From: Mycobacteriales bacterium
GTDB taxonomy: Bacteria > Actinomycetota > Actinomycetes > Mycobacteriales > Mycobacteriaceae
Length of the DNA stretch: 64,000 bases
Reading direction: 5' to 3'
NCBI GenBank assembly: GCA_012842085.1
Contig: DUTM01000013.1
Location: 207,666-271,665, forward strand
Part shown: positions 55,097 through 63,553 of the stretch, one piece after another
Layout of the letters: every line of letters begins with the position of its first letter
Position numbering within the stretch: position 1 is the first letter of the stretch
Position numbers and translations under genes: made by a program
Notes under the pieces: generated by a model
What the model saw: only the letters and a program-made list of their open reading frames with translations
Database searches by the model: none
What the model was told of the DNA's origin: nothing

Positions 55097-56290
55097 TTAC
55101 AACTGGCGTTTCTTTGCTGCTTTTCGGAAGCTTTGGACGGTCTCCCGCGCATTTTTTCTTTCCTCTGGGTGGTAGGAAAGATCACTCAAAATTTTAGCGG
55201 AACCGGAGCCTTCAGCGGTCTCCCACGTCAATTCCTCCGCATCGCTAGTTGTACGTTTCACCAAACCGGACGCCATCGGGCCGTACTCCCAATGGTCAAC
55301 CACAGTGCCGCAGCGGCCAACTTCCTTCCCGGCAGCGTTCACCAATGCGGTACCGCTGCTCGGGCGAGCTTCGGAGCTGCCATCCAATAAGAGCACCACC
55401 TGGCGGCGGGGTGGAAGTCCCACATTGTGGATCTTTGCGACGGTCTCCTGGCCGCGATAGCAGCCTTTCGTGGTGGAGGCACCGGCGCCAGCTTCGGGGG
55501 TTCCCACGGAATCGAATTCGTGGGGGAGACTGCGGCTATCCCCATCGGTAGCCATCTCCGCGAGCCCGTGCTCTACCCGCAATGCGTCCCACGTCCAGCG
55601 GCCGCTGGGGGTAAAGTTTTCCGCTCTGAGAAACTTATGGACTTGCTGAGTTTGAGACGGCTCCAAGAAGCCCACAATAAGATCCAGTCCGCGGGGTTTT
55701 CCGACTGCAAAAAGTTGCAGAGCGGCATCTGAATCTTCCTCGGGGGTAGAGGAAAGAAGCGCGGCTAGTTGATGCTGGAACTCCGATGAAGTGGTTTTGG
55801 TTCCGGTTAAGGCAACCACCGCAAGGTCACTTTCACGAACCGTTACCTTCGACCAGAAAACCATGCTGTGGAGATAGTCACGCAAGGCTGCCCGCATGGA
55901 GCGAGGGATGGCTAAAAGGAAGCCATCGGGCCCGCGGGTGACCCACATTTCGAATTCGATTCGACCCTGGACATCCAACACGTAAGCGCGCCGCAACACC
56001 CCCAGAGGGGCGTCCTCGTTGGTGGGGGAAAGGTCGTCAACTTTTTGGGTAAGTAGAGAGTTAAGCCAGCTAGGAGCGTCTTCTCCAGCAACGTGCAGAA
56101 CCGCCAAATGGCGAAGGTCGAGATACCCGGCTGTTTGGGCAGCTCGTTGTTCCGCGAAGGGGTCTCCACAGTGCCAGATGGTGTGTGGGGAAGTGGGGGT
56201 GGGGACGGCTTGGGGAAGATCCAGAGCAGGTAGTTCGGAGGCGTTTAACTGCTCCTCCGAATTGTCTGCGGAATCATGAAAATCGCTCAT
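55097..56290 (-). CDS. ygfZ: YgfZ/GcvT-type folate-binding protein
   Basis: 397 residues. Fe-S maturation or repair factor of the YgfZ group, recognised by KGCYRGQETVAKIHNVG, and by YLDLRHLAVLHVAGEDAPSWLNSLLTQKVDDL near the N-terminus, which matches the folate-binding fold. The central ALRVEHGLAEM precedes the signature. The ATG at 56290 is used; a longer frame to 56380 has no support. It pairs with DUF3073 as in mycobacteria (Rv0811c). Longer than the E. coli protein (326), with a N-terminal acidic 45-residue lead. Confidence 0.92.
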   Translation of the reverse strand: MSDFHDSADNSEEQLNASELPALDLPQAVPTPTSPHTIWHCGDPFAEQRAAQTAGYLDLRHLAVLHVAGEDAPSWLNSLLTQKVDDLSPTNEDAPLGVLRRAYVLDVQGRIEFEMWVTRGPDGFLLAIPRSMRAALRDYLHSMVFWSKVTVRESDLAVVALTGTKTTSSEFQHQLAALLSSTPEEDSDAALQLFAVGKPRGLDLIVGFLEPSQTQQVHKFLRAENFTPSGRWTWDALRVEHGLAEMATDGDSRSLPHEFDSVGTPEAGAGASTTKGCYRGQETVAKIHNVGLPPRRQVVLLLDGSSEARPSSGTALVNAAGKEVGRCGTVVDHWEYGPMASGLVKRTTSDAEELTWETAEGSGSAKILSDLSYHPEERKNARETVQSFRKAAKKRQL

Positions 56291-56625
56291 GCGGTCGAGT
56301 TTACAGGCCGGCACATAATTGCGCCCAGGATTCTCATTTACCCCCAACTGGGGGTGAATTTTATGAAAAGCGCGGGGCAACTAATAAAAACGGTTATTTA
56401 TTCAAAACATGTGATTTATGCCACTGTCGCAGCCGCTCATGCGTATGAAACCAGATATTTATTTAACACAGATTTTTCCTGTGTAGACGCTGTGAGAGAA
56501 ATAACGAGACAAGGTGTCTCATTCCGGCTCATTTCACTTCTTTCAACTGTTAAGTTTAGCGATGAGCCCCGAGTACGACGGGGATCGCCTCAACGGCTTT
56601 TCACCTAGCCTATGGAGTCGCTTCA
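56291..56625 (+). promoter_or_regulatory. 335-bp intergenic region upstream of cydA
   Basis: AT-rich and without a credible gene. Two small perfect inverted repeats stand out: ACACAG-N7-CTGTGT at 56466-56484 and GAGACA-AGG-TGTCTC at 56506-56520. GGAG at 56614-56617 is the cydA ribosome site. The repeats are candidate binding sites for a regulator of cytochrome bd; neither matches the TGTGA-N6-TCACA consensus of CRP/GlxR. Confidence 0.5.
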
Positions 56626-58164
56626 ATGGATGTTTTAGACCTATCCCGTTGGCAATTCGGGATTACCACGGTCTATCACTTTATCTTTGTGCCGCTCACT
56701 TTGGGACTCACTGTCCTGGTTGCGATCATGCAATCTATGTGGATGGGCACAAAGAAAGAAGGCTGGTACCGCGCTACCAAGTTCTTCGGAAAGTTGATGA
56801 CCATTAACTTTATCCTTGGCGTCGTCACGGGTATTGTCCAGGAATTCCAGTTCGGTATGAACTGGTCTGGCTACTCGCGTTATGTCGGCGACGTCTTCGG
56901 TGCCCCACTCGCATTTGAGGGCCTCATGGCCTTCTTCCTAGAGTCCACTTTCTTGGGTCTCTGGTTGTTCGGCTGGGGACGCCTCAACAAGAAAGTACAC
57001 CTCGCAACAGTCTGGCTGTTCTCCATTGCGACTAACATTTCCGCGTTTTGGATTATTACCGCCAACGGATTCATGCAGCATCCGGTGGGCGCAGAATTCA
57101 ACCCGGGGACTGGTCGTGCCGAACTCGTCGACTTTGGTGCACTTCTCACCAACCCCTTCTCACTGATCGCATTCGCCCACGTGATTGCCGCCGCCTTCCT
57201 ACTTTCCTCAGTGTTTGTGGCAGGCATCGCTGGCTGGTGGATGGCCCGCATCGTTCGCAACAAGAACGTTCCTGCCTACACCGGTAAAGAAGCGACTGGA
57301 ACTCTGACGGAAGAAGACGCGCGCACTATCTTCCGCCCGACCTTCCGCATGGGACTGCTGGTGATGATTATCGCCGGACTCCTCACCGTGGCCTCTGGTC
57401 ACGTACAGATGCAGTGGGTCTTTGAGGATCAGCCCATGAAGGGCGCTGCTGCCGAGATGGTTTGTGAAACTACAGAGGATCCCAACTTCTCGGTACTCAG
57501 TACAACCAAGACCAACTCCTGTGAAGACGTCAACGAGGTTATTGGCGTTCCGGCCGTGCTTTCTCTGCTCCTCGAGTTCAAGCCTTCAGGCGTGACCGTC
57601 CAGGGTGTAGAGAACGCACAGAAACACTACGAGACCATCTATGGTCCGGGTGATTACCGACCCAACCTCCTCGTCACCTACTGGATGTTCCGACTGATGA
57701 TGCTGTCGGGTGCCTTCGCAGTGATCCTCGCACTCGCTGGACTGTGGGTCACCCGCAAGGGCAAGATGCCCTCCAGCAAGGGATTCGGTCGCCTCGCAAT
57801 CCTCTGCATCCCCGGTCTTTTCTTCGGCAACGCGTTTGGCTGGATTATGACCGAGATGGGACGCCAGCCTTGGATTGTGCACCCGAACCCAGCCGGAGAT
57901 CCGCGTATCCACCTCACGGTTGCGGAAGCAGTATCACCACTTGAGCCTTATCAGGTGTGGATCTCGGTAGTTGGCTTCACGCTTGTCTACCTGATCCTCT
58001 TCGTGGTCTGGTACTACCTCATGCACCGCTACGTGGTTACTGGCCCATTGGAGACAGACCGACTGAGCCCAGTCGCTGTCGCCGATAGTGCCGACTCCGA
58101 TTCCGATTCCGCCGACAGTGGAGAAGAGGCAGATGATGACGCCTCCCTCTCCTTCGCCTATTAA
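56626..58164 (+). CDS. cydA: cytochrome bd ubiquinol/menaquinol oxidase subunit I
   Basis: 512 residues, about nine membrane helices. It carries hemes b558, b595 and d and oxidises quinol for high-affinity oxygen reduction. His 18 in ITTVYHFIFVPLTLGL is a heme ligand; FGMNWSGYSRYVGDVFGAPLAFEGLMAFFLES, the GRQPWIVHP motif and the Met-bearing MMLSGAFAV region are present. The Q-loop is of the short type. The C-terminus is an unusual Asp/Ser-rich stretch (DSADSDSDSADSGEEADDD). It heads cydA-cydB-cydD-cydC, with a GGAG 8 bases before the ATG. Confidence 0.97.
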   Translation: MDVLDLSRWQFGITTVYHFIFVPLTLGLTVLVAIMQSMWMGTKKEGWYRATKFFGKLMTINFILGVVTGIVQEFQFGMNWSGYSRYVGDVFGAPLAFEGLMAFFLESTFLGLWLFGWGRLNKKVHLATVWLFSIATNISAFWIITANGFMQHPVGAEFNPGTGRAELVDFGALLTNPFSLIAFAHVIAAAFLLSSVFVAGIAGWWMARIVRNKNVPAYTGKEATGTLTEEDARTIFRPTFRMGLLVMIIAGLLTVASGHVQMQWVFEDQPMKGAAAEMVCETTEDPNFSVLSTTKTNSCEDVNEVIGVPAVLSLLLEFKPSGVTVQGVENAQKHYETIYGPGDYRPNLLVTYWMFRLMMLSGAFAVILALAGLWVTRKGKMPSSKGFGRLAILCIPGLFFGNAFGWIMTEMGRQPWIVHPNPAGDPRIHLTVAEAVSPLEPYQVWISVVGFTLVYLILFVVWYYLMHRYVVTGPLETDRLSPVAVADSADSDSDSADSGEEADDDASLSFAY

Positions 58165-58182
58165 AAGAGGAGGTAATTGACA

Positions 58183-59223
58183 ATGACCTTGCAGATTCTG
58201 TGGTTTGTACTCATAGCCGTCCTCTTCCTCGGTTACTTTTTGTTGGAAGGATTCGACTTCGGAGTGGGTGTTCTTTCACCCTTCCTCTCCAAGGACGATG
58301 ACGAGGAAGTGAGCGAAAAGAAACGCCGCGTTGTTCTGAATACCATTGGACCGTTCTGGGACGGTAACGAAGTGTGGCTCATCACCGCTGGTGGTGCCCT
58401 CTTCGCATCCTTCCCCGAGTGGTACGCCACCTTGTTCAGTGGCTTCTATCTGGCACTCTTCATCATTCTGCTAGCCCTGATTGTGAGAAACGTCGCCATC
58501 GAGTTCCGCTCCAAGATTCATACCAAGAAATGGCGCCGGACTTGGGACGTCTTCTTCTTCGTGGGCTCGCTGCTCCCCGCAATTCTGTGGGGTGTGGCAT
58601 TCGCCAACATCGTGCAGGGTGTTGATATCGATGCTCAGAAGAACGTGCTCACCCCGCTCTGGGGCCTGCTGAACCCCTACGCCCTCCTGGGTGGCCTGGC
58701 CACCCTGCTGCTCTTCACCCTTCACGGAGCATTCTTCGTGGCACTGAAGACCGCTGGTGTGGTACGGGAATCAGCTATGAAGGCTATCCGCTACCTGGCC
58801 ATTCCGACCATTCTGGTAGCTGCTGCCTTCGGCCTCTGGACTCAGATCGCCCACGGTAAGGGATGGACTTGGGCTGCACTTGCAGTTGCTGCTCTCGCCC
58901 TCATCGCTGCGGTAGCAATGGGCTGGATCGGCCGTGAAGGTTGGGCATTCTCGCTCAACATGGTCGCCGTCACCGGCGTCGTCGCACTGCTGTTCGGTTC
59001 CCTCTACCCCTACCTCATGCCGACCACCTTGGAAGGTGGCTACGGTCTGACGATCTTCAACTCGTCGTCCTCGCAGTACACGCTGACAATAATGACTATT
59101 GCGGCAGCTGTCATGACGCCGATTGTGATCGCCTACCAGGCATGGTCCTTCTGGGTGTTCCGCAAACGAATCACCACCGCTGATATTCCCGCAAACCTGG
59201 GACTGGCGGTTAAGGCCGATTAA
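58183..59223 (+). CDS. cydB: cytochrome bd oxidase subunit II
   Basis: 346 residues, eight or nine membrane helices. LQILWFVLIAVLFLGYFLLEGFDFGVG is the CydB start, NTIGPFWDGNEVWLITAGGALFASFPEWYATLFS the strongest signature, and NSSSSQYTLTIMTIAAAVMTPIVIAYQAWSFWVFRKRI the C-terminal helix. AGAGGAGG 9 bases before the ATG at 58183; an upstream in-frame TTG at 58177 is less likely. 18 bases after cydA. Confidence 0.97.
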   Translation: MTLQILWFVLIAVLFLGYFLLEGFDFGVGVLSPFLSKDDDEEVSEKKRRVVLNTIGPFWDGNEVWLITAGGALFASFPEWYATLFSGFYLALFIILLALIVRNVAIEFRSKIHTKKWRRTWDVFFFVGSLLPAILWGVAFANIVQGVDIDAQKNVLTPLWGLLNPYALLGGLATLLLFTLHGAFFVALKTAGVVRESAMKAIRYLAIPTILVAAAFGLWTQIAHGKGWTWAALAVAALALIAAVAMGWIGREGWAFSLNMVAVTGVVALLFGSLYPYLMPTTLEGGYGLTIFNSSSSQYTLTIMTIAAAVMTPIVIAYQAWSFWVFRKRITTADIPANLGLAVKAD

Positions 59224-59247
59224 TGCGGAATCGGGTAATCTGAACCC

Positions 59248-60984
59248 GTGAAGAAAACTAAGAAACGTCGACAACCACCGATTGATCCACGGTTGTGGAG
59301 CGCCTCCCAAAGCGCCCGCCGATATCTGGTTCTCTCGGTGGTTGTCGGCTTTCTTATTGGTGTACAAGTCATTGTGGTGGCATGGGCAATAGCCAGCATC
59401 ACCAGTGGCATCATCACCGACCCCAGCACCCGCAACATCAGTTCCTGGACAGTTGAACTCTGTGTACTCGCTGCAATGATTCTGGCGCGCGCCATCACCG
59501 GGTGGGTGCAAGACCGCTACGCGCACCGGGCCGCTGGCCGTGTCGTGCTCGACATCCGCCTCCACTTGTTGCGCGCTGCCACCCGCACCAATCCCCGCAC
59601 CCTCGCTGCTCACCGGGACGAACTTCGCACCATCGCCACAAGTGGCCTGGATGGCTTACCCCCATACCTGATCAGCTATGTGCCCTCACTTATGCTGGCC
59701 GCCACCGTCACCCCCCTCACTTGGCTAGCCGTCACTATTGCCGACCCCACCTCCGGCATCATCATTGCCGTCACCATCCCCCTCATCCCGATTTTCATGA
59801 TCCTTGTGGGGCTGTTGACGGAGGAGCGCACTCGCCGCTACTTGGCGTCCATGACGCGGCTCTCCAGCACGCTGCTGGACCTCATTGCAGGGCTCCCCAC
59901 ACTCATCTCCGTTGGCCGTGAAAAAGAACCCGGAGTGAATGTCCGCAAAGTGGGCGAGCGGCATTTCGCAGCCACTATGGCCTCTTTACGGATCGCCTTC
60001 CTCTCCAGTGCCGTCCTCGAACTGCTGTCCACCCTCTGTGTCGCTATCGTGGCAGTCAGTCTGGGTTTCCGACTCATGGGCTACACCGGTGAAGTAGGCC
60101 TCTTTAACGCGGTCTTCGTACTGATCCTGGTGGCGGATGTGTACAGGCCGCTACGCGAGGTGGGCAGCAAATTTCATGATTCGGAAGACGGCCAACACGC
60201 CTCCAGCCGGGCTTTCGCCGCCATTGACCTGGCCGAAGAAATGGCGCAGACCAGCGACACCCCGTCAGACAACAAACTACCAGCCGCACTCACTTTCACG
60301 AGTGGCAGCCTCACCATTGAATCGCGCGGCAACTACGCGCCACACAATCTTTCTTTCACTGCCGAACCCGGCAAAATCACCGTGCTTACTGGGCCCAACG
60401 GCGCCGGCAAGTCCACCACCCTACTTACCTTGATGGGTATGCCTGGCATGCTGCCCGGCGAGCTAGGGGTAGACGGGGTCGCGACTGTCAATGGCCGCCC
60501 CGTTGAAACCATTCCAGTCGCACACCTGTGGGAGCGCATCAACTGGCTGCCGCAGCGCCCCGCCATCACCGCTGGAACTGTCCGCGACAACCTAGCCATT
60601 CCTACCACCGCCGGACGCACGGCACTGGATGAAGACGCCCTCGCCCGGGCGGCCCAGGAAACGGGTTTCAACCACGTGGTCGAGCAACTGCCGCAAGGCT
60701 ACGACACCTGGCTGGGTGCTGGTGGTTTGGGCATAAGTTTGGGGCAACGCCAACGCCTTGCCCTCACTCGCATCCTGGCAGACGATAGCAAACACACTCT
60801 CATCCTGGATGAACCGACTGCCCATCTGGACGGTGACTCGGAAGAGAAAGTAATTGCCCACTTGCGTGAACGAGCCAATAACGGCGACACCATTCTTATT
60901 ATTGGGCACCGCGACAAGCTGCTAGCAGAGGCAGATATTGTGATCCCGGTACGGGCTGAAGAGAAAGAGGGGTTGTTGCAGTGA
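59248..60984 (+). CDS. cydD: thiol reductant ABC exporter subunit CydD
   Basis: 578 residues. Fused membrane and ATPase half-transporter that with CydC exports glutathione- or cysteine-like reductants needed for cytochrome bd assembly. Six membrane helices to about 310 (RAAGRVVLDIRLHLLRAATRTNP loop). Walker A is GPNGAGKSTTLL and Walker B TLILDEPTAHLD. The signature motif is GISLGQRQRL, where the usual third residue Gly is Leu. The GTG start is 24 bases after cydB; the stop overlaps the cydC GTG by 4 bases. Confidence 0.93.
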   Translation: MKKTKKRRQPPIDPRLWSASQSARRYLVLSVVVGFLIGVQVIVVAWAIASITSGIITDPSTRNISSWTVELCVLAAMILARAITGWVQDRYAHRAAGRVVLDIRLHLLRAATRTNPRTLAAHRDELRTIATSGLDGLPPYLISYVPSLMLAATVTPLTWLAVTIADPTSGIIIAVTIPLIPIFMILVGLLTEERTRRYLASMTRLSSTLLDLIAGLPTLISVGREKEPGVNVRKVGERHFAATMASLRIAFLSSAVLELLSTLCVAIVAVSLGFRLMGYTGEVGLFNAVFVLILVADVYRPLREVGSKFHDSEDGQHASSRAFAAIDLAEEMAQTSDTPSDNKLPAALTFTSGSLTIESRGNYAPHNLSFTAEPGKITVLTGPNGAGKSTTLLTLMGMPGMLPGELGVDGVATVNGRPVETIPVAHLWERINWLPQRPAITAGTVRDNLAIPTTAGRTALDEDALARAAQETGFNHVVEQLPQGYDTWLGAGGLGISLGQRQRLALTRILADDSKHTLILDEPTAHLDGDSEEKVIAHLRERANNGDTILIIGHRDKLLAEADIVIPVRAEEKEGLLQ

Positions 60985-62687
60985 AAGAACTCAAACTGGC
61001 TTTCCGACTCCTCCAGATGAACCGGTGGCGCATTTTGCTCGCCGTCATCATGGGCTCCTTCACCCTGCTCGCCGCCTTGGGGCTGGCCGGACTATCGGCG
61101 TGGCTGATTGCCCGGACCTGGCAAAAACCCTTGGTTGCTTCCATCACGCTGGCGGTGACGGCAGTGCGCGGACTGGGTGTATCGCGCGGCGCATTCCGCT
61201 ACTTTGACCGTCTCGCCTCCCATAATGTTGCTCTGGGTGGTTTGGTGAACGCCCGCGAAAACATCTACAACTACTTGGCCGACGGCGACCCGAGTGTGGT
61301 CCTGAAGATGCGCAAAGGGGACTTCCTCGCTCGCTTAGGCTCCGATGTGGATGACGTGGGAGACCTTATTGTGCGGGCCATTATTCCCGCTTTTGTAGCG
61401 GTTGTCCTGGATGTGGTGGCCGTTGTCTGGATGGCTATTTTGAGCCCGTGGGCAGGCGTCATTATGGCTGTTGCGCTGCTTATTGCGGGCGTCCTCGTCC
61501 CGTGGCTGTCCGCTCGGGCGGCAGTCGCGGCGGAAGAAAGCAAGTCCGAGGCCGACCACGACCTCTACTCCGATGCTGTCACCATTGTGGACCATGCACC
61601 AGAACTTGCAGTGGGCGGACGACTCGAAGGGGTGCTCGAATCTGCGGAAGAAGCAGGGGAGCGCAGCCTACAGGAGGAGGATAAAAGCGCTATTCCGAAC
61701 GCTGTAGCCTCTGCCATTGGACCGGTTGCCACGGGGGTGACGGTATTGGCCTGCTTGCTTATTGGTATTGTGCTCTACGCCCAAAACGGGATGGGCGTGA
61801 CGGTTACTGAAACCACGATGATGCAGCCCACCACTTTGCTGGTGATGGCACTTCTGCCCCTTTCTGCTTTCGAGGCATCTGACCAACTTCCCGCTGCTGC
61901 AGTCCAGTATGTGCGCTCCCGTGCCTCGCTTCGGCGTATTCGGGAACTGCTTACCCCCTCCCGGGAAAAGTCCGGCACCCCGGTTCCTACTTATGCCTCA
62001 CCGGGTGTTCCCGCTATCACTGCCGAAAACTTGACGTGTGGGTGGCACGGGAAACCGATCATTAAACCTATTGATTTTGCAGTGGAGCCAGGGGAGCGGC
62101 TCATTGTGGTGGGCCCCTCCGGAATCGGTAAAACCACTCTCCTGTCCACACTTGCTGGCCTTATTCCGCCCACCGGGGGAGTGGCCACTATTAATGGGGT
62201 AGAAACCAGTGAGGCGCAGGAAGAAAGCCTGCGGAGAGCGGTGGCAGCGTTCCCCGAAGATGCCCACATTTTCGACACCACAGTGCTCGAAAACTTGCAC
62301 GTCATTAAACCTGATCTGGATGAAGCGGGCGCTACCGAAGTCTTGCAGAAGGTGGGACTCGGAGAGTGGCTCGACAATCTTGATCGGGGAGTGAACACCA
62401 AACTCGTGGGTGGCGCCGACGCCGTATCGGGTGGAGAACGCCGCCGCCTATTGTTAGCCCGCGCCGTTATCGCCGCCCGCCCCGTCACCCTCCTGGATGA
62501 GCCCACCGAGCACCTGGACGCAGCCGACATGAAAGTCATGCTGAACCGGATCCTGGAACCGGGTGACTTGTTTGACCCCAACCAGGCGGTAGTGGTGGTG
62601 ACGCATGTGGTTCCGGAGAACTTGCCGGCCGGAGTGCGGGTCGTAGAGCTAGAGCCGACGGAGGACCGCCGGCTCATGCTGCTCTAG
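60981..62687 (+). CDS. cydC: thiol reductant ABC exporter subunit CydC
   Basis: 568 residues. Partner of CydD. Six membrane helices (about 18-310; RGAFRYFDRLASHNVALGGL is typical of CydC), Walker A GPSGIGKTTLLS, signature VSGGERRRLLLARAV with normal LSGG geometry, Walker B VTLLDEPTEHLD. It is the last gene of the operon, convergent with the nitrobindin-like gene 27 bases beyond, without an obvious terminator. Confidence 0.94.
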   Translation: MKELKLAFRLLQMNRWRILLAVIMGSFTLLAALGLAGLSAWLIARTWQKPLVASITLAVTAVRGLGVSRGAFRYFDRLASHNVALGGLVNARENIYNYLADGDPSVVLKMRKGDFLARLGSDVDDVGDLIVRAIIPAFVAVVLDVVAVVWMAILSPWAGVIMAVALLIAGVLVPWLSARAAVAAEESKSEADHDLYSDAVTIVDHAPELAVGGRLEGVLESAEEAGERSLQEEDKSAIPNAVASAIGPVATGVTVLACLLIGIVLYAQNGMGVTVTETTMMQPTTLLVMALLPLSAFEASDQLPAAAVQYVRSRASLRRIRELLTPSREKSGTPVPTYASPGVPAITAENLTCGWHGKPIIKPIDFAVEPGERLIVVGPSGIGKTTLLSTLAGLIPPTGGVATINGVETSEAQEESLRRAVAAFPEDAHIFDTTVLENLHVIKPDLDEAGATEVLQKVGLGEWLDNLDRGVNTKLVGGADAVSGGERRRLLLARAVIAARPVTLLDEPTEHLDAADMKVMLNRILEPGDLFDPNQAVVVVTHVVPENLPAGVRVVELEPTEDRRLMLL

Positions 62688-62714
62688 TTATGTAGTTTTG
62701 GTCGTGTGGAGGGG

Positions 62715-63383
62715 TTAGCCAATAACGCGGCTTAACCGTGCCGACATGCGCGGCATGAAGGTTTCGTCGTCGAGTTCGCGCTCTTCAACCCACCCCAGGT
62801 CGGTGCCTTCGACCAGACCGTATAGACGCTTGCCACGACCCATGGTGAGGCCGGTGGGGGAGCTCATGGTGACGTCGGTGGTCAGCTCCCAAGCGCGCTC
62901 ATTCAGCGGTTTGCCCAGGTAGAGTTCCGTCACTCCGGTGCTGCTACAGCACAGGAACTCAATATTGTCTTTGGCATCAATGCGCCAGAAACCACTTTCC
63001 CGCACATCAGGGCCGAGGGGGTTGTCGTCTTTGTCGAGACGCCAGGTGCGTGACTCCCAGGTCAGGTAGTTTTCGCCATCATGGGAAATGGTGAGCTGCT
63101 GGCCGAAAGCAAAGTCGCCTTGTTCATTACGCAGCAGGTTATCCTCTGCATTCTCCAACTCGGGGTAGTTGGCGACACCATTGCCGCGCCACACCCCAAC
63201 CAGGGGCAGCAATGCCAGCAGACCCTCATGAATATCGGGACCGTAGCGCAGGTTAGCCGTGTCCTGAGCGATAGGAATGCCCTCAAGTACAGGAATGTTG
63301 AGTCCCGAGGTTTCGGCAGCTTTCTTCTCTGCGCGGGCTACCGCCTCGTCGCCACTTAACGGAGTGCTGTTTGCGTCACTCAT
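62715..63383 (-). CDS. nitrobindin-like FABP-family protein
   Basis: 222 residues. Ten-stranded lipocalin-like barrel, recognised by LLPLVGVWRGNGVANYP (the GxWxGxG strand) and the C-terminal GKRLYGLVEGTDLGWVEERELDDETFMPRMSARLSRVIG. The latter is almost the pattern of mycobacterial Rv0813c. In heme-binding nitrobindins the proximal His lies in the final strand (PHLSARL); here that position reads PRMSARL, so heme binding as in nitrobindin is doubtful. The first 45 residues are charged and likely flexible. ATGA overlap with the small upstream gene. Ligand unknown. Confidence 0.85.
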   Translation of the reverse strand: MSDANSTPLSGDEAVARAEKKAAETSGLNIPVLEGIPIAQDTANLRYGPDIHEGLLALLPLVGVWRGNGVANYPELENAEDNLLRNEQGDFAFGQQLTISHDGENYLTWESRTWRLDKDDNPLGPDVRESGFWRIDAKDNIEFLCCSSTGVTELYLGKPLNERAWELTTDVTMSSPTGLTMGRGKRLYGLVEGTDLGWVEERELDDETFMPRMSARLSRVIG

Positions 63384-63499
63384 TCGTCGTCCTTTTCGTC
63401 AGATTTCACGTTTTTGTAGTTGTGCCACACGATTGCGCCCACACCGATAGCTTGGGCAAGAGCTACCAGGCTAATGACAATTTGGGTAAAAGTCACCAT
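63380..63499 (-). CDS. 39-residue single-helix membrane microprotein
   Basis: MVTFTQIVISLVALAQAIGV then a continuing helix to W, and a charged tail NYKNVKSDEKDDE. One membrane helix (about 5-25). The strong AAGGAAGGA lies 3-10 bases before the ATG, and the stop overlaps the next ATG by 4 bases (ATGA), so translation of the nitrobindin-like protein is coupled to it. Too short for usual gene callers; no family recognised. Confidence 0.7.
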   Translation of the reverse strand: MVTFTQIVISLVALAQAIGVGAIVWHNYKNVKSDEKDDE

Positions 63500-63553
63500 G
63501 GTCCTTCCTTCGCGGTGTGAGTGAGCACTGTGTTCAGTGTTTACCTTCCCAGT

